This document shows positions 60,439 to 64,000 of a stretch of 64,000 bases of DNA, piece after piece (the stretch's first letter is position 1; every line of letters begins with the position of its first letter). The position numbers and the translations under genes are program-made. The notes beneath the pieces were generated by a model, which saw only the letters and a list, made by a program, of their open reading frames with translations, was not told the origin of the DNA and did not search any database. The stretch comes from Pseudomonadota bacterium (GTDB taxonomy: Bacteria > Pseudomonadota > Gammaproteobacteria > Xanthomonadales > Rhodanobacteraceae). The stretch spans positions 1-64,000 of the forward strand of contig JAJYTR010000005.1 of assembly GCA_021792975.1 (NCBI GenBank). Reading direction: 5' to 3'.

Positions 60439-61638
60439 TCAGATGCCGCCGCCCACACCCACGCCGATATGGATCGGCAGGTTGGGACGGACGACTGCCG
60501 GGAGGTTGGGACGCTGCGGCAGGTTCGCGGGTACACCGACCCGCGCCCGCATCGATGCGTTGGCGGCTGCATCCGCCGATGCGCCGGCCCCATGCCCGTG
60601 ACCGCCCACGTCCAGACCGGCCGCGACGGACCCGTGCATGCCCGCCTGGCTGTTGCCTGTTTCCGCGGCGCTGACGAGACTGCCGAGGTTGTAGCCCAGG
60701 TGGTTGGCGATCTGACCCCAGCCCTGCCCGGACTGGCGCATCGCCAGCACGCCCGAGAGCGTCTCGACGCCATTGGCCGTGGTCACCGTGCCGCCGTTGA
60801 GCGCGGCCTGGATCTGCTGCGGGCTCGGGTTGCTGATCCCGTACTTGACCAGTTCCGCCTGCGCCAGCGCCAGCGCGGTGTTGACTTCGCCGTATCCCAT
60901 CGCCCGCGTGGCCGGGGTGATGGTGGTCTGGGTCGCGCTGCCGCCGCTGCCGCTGCCGCTGCCGGTGAGAATGATCGGCGTTCCCGTGCGCAGTCCGGCC
61001 ACCAGCGCGCCGGCGTTGCTCTGCGAGCCCGCAAAGCTGAGGTACCGGCTCGCCAGCCGTGCGGATTCCGTCGTCGCGGCGCCGGCGCTGGCCATGACAC
61101 CCGCATGATTTTGGGCCCCCAGTACGCTGCCGAGGTTGTAGCCCAGGTGGTTGGCGATCCGGCCCCAGCCCTGCCCGGACTGGCGCATCGCCAGCACGCC
61201 CGAGAGTGCCGCGACGCCGTTGGCCGTGGTCACCGTGCCGCCGTTGAGCGCGGCCTGGATCTGCTGCGGGCTCGGGTTGCTGATCCCGTACTTGACCAGT
61301 TCCGCCTGTGCCAGCGCCAGCGCTGTGTTGACCTCGCCGTATCCCATCGCCCGCGTGGCCGGGGTGATGGTGGTCTGGGTCGCGCTGCCGCCGCTGCCGC
61401 TGCCGCTGCCGGTGAGAACGATCGGCGTTCCCGTGCGCAGTCCGGCCACCAGCGCGCCGGCGTTGCTCTGCGAGCCCGCAAAGCTTGCATAACGCGTGAC
61501 CAGATGCGAGGCGATGGCCGATCCGGCATTCACCGAGCCGGAAGCCGAGTTGCCGTTGCCGGCCAGTACGGGTTGTGCCGCCACAGCCAGTGCAGCCATG
61601 CACGAAAGGGCGAGCAGGTGAAGACGCATGTTCTTCAT
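60439..61638 (-). CDS. Secreted protein of unknown function with two near-identical internal repeats
   Basis: MKNMRLHLLALSCMAALAVAAQPVLA signal peptide with GGAGGT RBS; repeat FAGSQSNAGALVAGLRTGTPI...LGYNLGS x2. Confidence 0.8.
   Translation of the reverse strand: MKNMRLHLLALSCMAALAVAAQPVLAGNGNSASGSVNAGSAIASHLVTRYASFAGSQSNAGALVAGLRTGTPIVLTGSGSGSGGSATQTTITPATRAMGYGEVNTALALAQAELVKYGISNPSPQQIQAALNGGTVTTANGVAALSGVLAMRQSGQGWGRIANHLGYNLGSVLGAQNHAGVMASAGAATTESARLASRYLSFAGSQSNAGALVAGLRTGTPIILTGSGSGSGGSATQTTITPATRAMGYGEVNTALALAQAELVKYGISNPSPQQIQAALNGGTVTTANGVETLSGVLAMRQSGQGWGQIANHLGYNLGSLVSAAETGNSQAGMHGSVAAGLDVGGHGHGAGASADAAANASMRARVGVPANLPQRPNLPAVVRPNLPIHIGVGVGGGI
60681..61038. repeat. Intragenic direct repeat, copy A (358 bp)
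   Basis: Aligns without gaps to 61128-61485; about 10 mismatches by hand count; period 447 bp. Confidence 0.92.
61128..61485. repeat. Intragenic direct repeat, copy B (358 bp)
   Basis: Aligns without gaps to 60681-61038. Confidence 0.92.
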
Positions 61639-61780
61639 GATGACCTCCAAGTTAGGGGGAGCTTGGAGCGGTCCCTCGCGAGTCAGATCCTTCTCTGTCC
61701 GATCCGCGAATACCGATAAAGCAAACCGTATGAACAGACCCCGACCGCTGATGGTGCGTGCACCGCCGTTACGGAAGCAC

Positions 61781-62182
61781 TCAGGATCCCCAGCAGTTGG
61801 CGCTGCCGCCGGTGGCGGTCTTGTTGCCTGCCTGATCGACGCTGAGCGTGGCGCAGCCGGTGTCGGCGGCCTGCGCGCCGATCGCGGTGGCGGTGAGTGT
61901 ATAGGTCGTTGCCGTCACGTTCGTCAGCGCGACGCTGTAGTACTTCTCGGGCGAAGTGGCCGCAATCGCCGGGCAGGCTCCGGTGGTTGGCGCGTACGAG
62001 AAATATTGTGCATAACAACGTTCCATGAGCGTCTGATCCTGGTTCAGCACCGCGTACGCATCGGACCGGTGGCTGCGCAGCACATACCGGTTGTAGGCCG
62101 GATAGGCGATTGCGGTCAGCACGGCGATGATGGCGACCACGATCATCAATTCGATCAGGGTAAAGCCCGACGGGCGTCTCAT
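61781..62182 (-). CDS. pilE: Type IV pilin, PilE family
   Basis: MRRPSGFTLIELMIVVAIIAVLTAIAYPAYNRYV class III signal with Glu5; C-terminal Cys pair. Confidence 0.94.
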   Translation of the reverse strand: MRRPSGFTLIELMIVVAIIAVLTAIAYPAYNRYVLRSHRSDAYAVLNQDQTLMERCYAQYFSYAPTTGACPAIAATSPEKYYSVALTNVTATTYTLTATAIGAQAADTGCATLSVDQAGNKTATGGSANCWGS

Positions 62183-62207
62183 GGCTGTGATCTCCTGCGC
62201 GGTCCGC

Positions 62208-62513
62208 TCATTGCCCCGCGTGTGGCTGGAATCTGCCGGGAAGAACCGTGATCCGCAGTACGCGCTTGCCGCCCGGCGCCAGCAACACCGACACCTTTGA
62301 GCCCGGCCGGATCTGCCGCAGGCCCGCCGCGCCGGAGACGACCGCGTCGCGACCGAGCGGGTAGGCCCGCCCGGCCACGACGATGGTGCCGGTGCGCGCA
62401 TCGACGGACTGCACGACCCCCTGGACCGAAGCAAGCGCGACCACGCCCCAGCCCGCCGGAGCGGCCGTCAGCAGCAGGATGCCCAACGCCAGTACACCGC
62501 CACGTACGTTCAT
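62208..62513 (-). CDS. Small secreted protein between pilY1 and pilE (PilY2-position protein)
   Basis: MNVRGGVLALGILLLTAAPAGWGVVALASVQGVVQSVDARTGTIVVAGRAYPLGRDAVV...; 101 aa; signal-peptide-like N-terminus. Confidence 0.75.
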   Translation of the reverse strand: MNVRGGVLALGILLLTAAPAGWGVVALASVQGVVQSVDARTGTIVVAGRAYPLGRDAVVSGAAGLRQIRPGSKVSVLLAPGGKRVLRITVLPGRFQPHAGQ

Positions 62514-62527
62514 CGCCTTCCTCCCGA

Positions 62528-64000
62528 TCATTGGATGATCTGCCACCAGCCGACGCGGGTCAGGCCGCCGCCGCGCTCCTGCACCGAGCGGATGGTCTGA
62601 TCCGAGCGCGTCACCAGCTTCAGGGCATGCGCATTGCCGAGGTCGGCGCTGATGATCGTCGGCGCCGCGGAGTACACGCTGCCCATGCCCATGCCGACCG
62701 GGTTGTACGTCTTGCCGTTGACGGTGACCTGGTCGCCGCTGTTGATCTTGTAATCGCCGTTGACATCCAGTTCCGGCTGCGTGAACTCGCCGCCGTTGAC
62801 GTAGTTCACGTCCATCAGCCAGGAATTGAATCCGATGCTGCATTGTGTGCTCGACGCCGAGGCGGGGGCGTTGGTGGTGAACACCACGCCTCCGTTTTCG
62901 AGACGCGGATCGGTGATCACACGCTCGCCCGTGCCCGGCAGGTCCATGTACCACCCGACCTGGGCCGCGGACGGCACGCTGCTCAGGGGCGTGCAGCCGC
63001 TGGGCAGGGCGCCGGCGGTGGTTGCGCTGTAGTACACGCAATTGTTGGTCACCGTGCGCACGTCCTGCGGCAGGTTCACGCTGGCTCCCGTGAGCGTGGT
63101 CAGCGTCTGCGCCTGCAGGTTGGCCCGCGTATAAGGGCTGCTCACGGGCGAGGTGCTCGACGCGGGCTGGGTATCCCACACCCCGTAGAAGGACTGCGTA
63201 TGGGTGTTGGTGAGATCGCTCGAAGCCAGCAGCTGGCCGGTGCCGAAATAGACCATCAGGCCGAACTGGTTGGGGTAGTTCGGGTTCAGTGTCACCGCCG
63301 GCATGGTGGTGATCGGCTGCGGCGTCCCGTTGGGTCCGCGCGCCTGGAACAGCAGCCGCACCGTCCATTTGCTGGGGTTCGGATTGGAGACATTGATCGA
63401 CCAGAGGTTGCCCTGCAGGTCGCCGGCAAACACGTGGTCCACCGGTGCTCCGATGATGCCGTCGGAGTTCGCCGCGACGACGCTGGAGAGACCATTGGGC
63501 AGATTGGGATTGCAGGGATTGGTCGCGGTATTGTCCACGGCCGTGCACAGATCGATGCCGGCCGGTGCTCCGGCGGTCTTGGACGAAATCAGCGACTGCC
63601 CGGTCTGGGCGTTGACCGCGTACAGGATCGCGTGACCGGAAGCGCTGTTGTAGCCGTTGCCGAAGAACGCCACGAACGTGCCCTGCTGGGTTCCCGAATT
63701 GCTGTTGCCGCAGGGCGTCTGCGCCCCCGGCACCGGCACGCAGGTCAGCGCGAGCGCCGGCGTGCTGTAGCTGTAGCCCATGCCGGGATCGCTGAACTCC
63801 CACAGCACCGCCTTCGCCAGGGCCGTCTCGTTGGTGAGAGCGGAGGGGTTGGTGACATCCAGCGCGTACACGGTCTGCCCACCCGCGTTTTCACCGCCCA
63901 CCACCAGGGTATGCCAGGAGCCGTCCGCAAACTGCACGTCACCCGCCACCGGCGAGCCATCGACATAAAACTGGTGGCTGTAGTTCGGACTGGTCAGGTT
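62528..64000 (-). CDS. pilY1: PilY1, C-terminal beta-propeller part (5' end beyond window)
   Basis: NYSHQFYVDGSPVAGDVQFADGSWHTLVVGGENAGGQTVYALDVTNPSA; open through window edge; DVNGDYKINSGD Ca-loop. Confidence 0.92.
   Translation of the reverse strand, partial: NLTSPNYSHQFYVDGSPVAGDVQFADGSWHTLVVGGENAGGQTVYALDVTNPSALTNETALAKAVLWEFSDPGMGYSYSTPALALTCVPVPGAQTPCGNSNSGTQQGTFVAFFGNGYNSASGHAILYAVNAQTGQSLISSKTAGAPAGIDLCTAVDNTATNPCNPNLPNGLSSVVAANSDGIIGAPVDHVFAGDLQGNLWSINVSNPNPSKWTVRLLFQARGPNGTPQPITTMPAVTLNPNYPNQFGLMVYFGTGQLLASSDLTNTHTQSFYGVWDTQPASSTSPVSSPYTRANLQAQTLTTLTGASVNLPQDVRTVTNNCVYYSATTAGALPSGCTPLSSVPSAAQVGWYMDLPGTGERVITDPRLENGGVVFTTNAPASASSTQCSIGFNSWLMDVNYVNGGEFTQPELDVNGDYKINSGDQVTVNGKTYNPVGMGMGSVYSAAPTIISADLGNAHALKLVTRSDQTIRSVQERGGGLTRVGWWQIIQ

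Noticed and set aside
60940-60965. Short gccgct tandem repeat as a possible CRISPR or satellite element
   Set aside because: It simply encodes the GSGSGS linker inside the repeat protein; no spacer structure.

Overview
High-GC gammaproteobacterial chromosome segment; gene content and order resemble Xanthomonadales, e.g. Rhodanobacteraceae-like (inference, no search run). Most of the window is core chromosome: type IV pilus genes (pilBCD, pilSR, and a minor-pilin operon end with pilY1/pilE running off the right edge), coaE, folA-thyA-lgt, tgt-yajC-secDF, rluD/bamD/nadE, the kdp K+ uptake operon with kdpDE, sucCD, rpoE-rseA, ppx, lpxH, pyrD, murB, scpAB-rluB, and four tRNAs. The accessory-looking part is the left 5 kb: minus-strand glycosyltransferase/methyltransferase genes interleaved with three toxin-antitoxin modules (VapBC-type, Phd/PIN, MNT/HEPN). 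In two of the three toxins a residue expected to be catalytic appears replaced through what could be a single-base transition (PIN Glu to Gly; HEPN RNxxxHxY to RNxxxYxY). Other notable items: a glycosyltransferase truncated by the window edge and absent from the ORF track, short ORFs embedded in the kdp operon, a secreted protein made of two about 97% identical 358-bp DNA repeats next to an outer-membrane barrel gene, a small protein in the PilY2 position, and homopolymer tracts in a long basic rluB tail. No CRISPR array, rRNA, intact IS element or prophage was seen.
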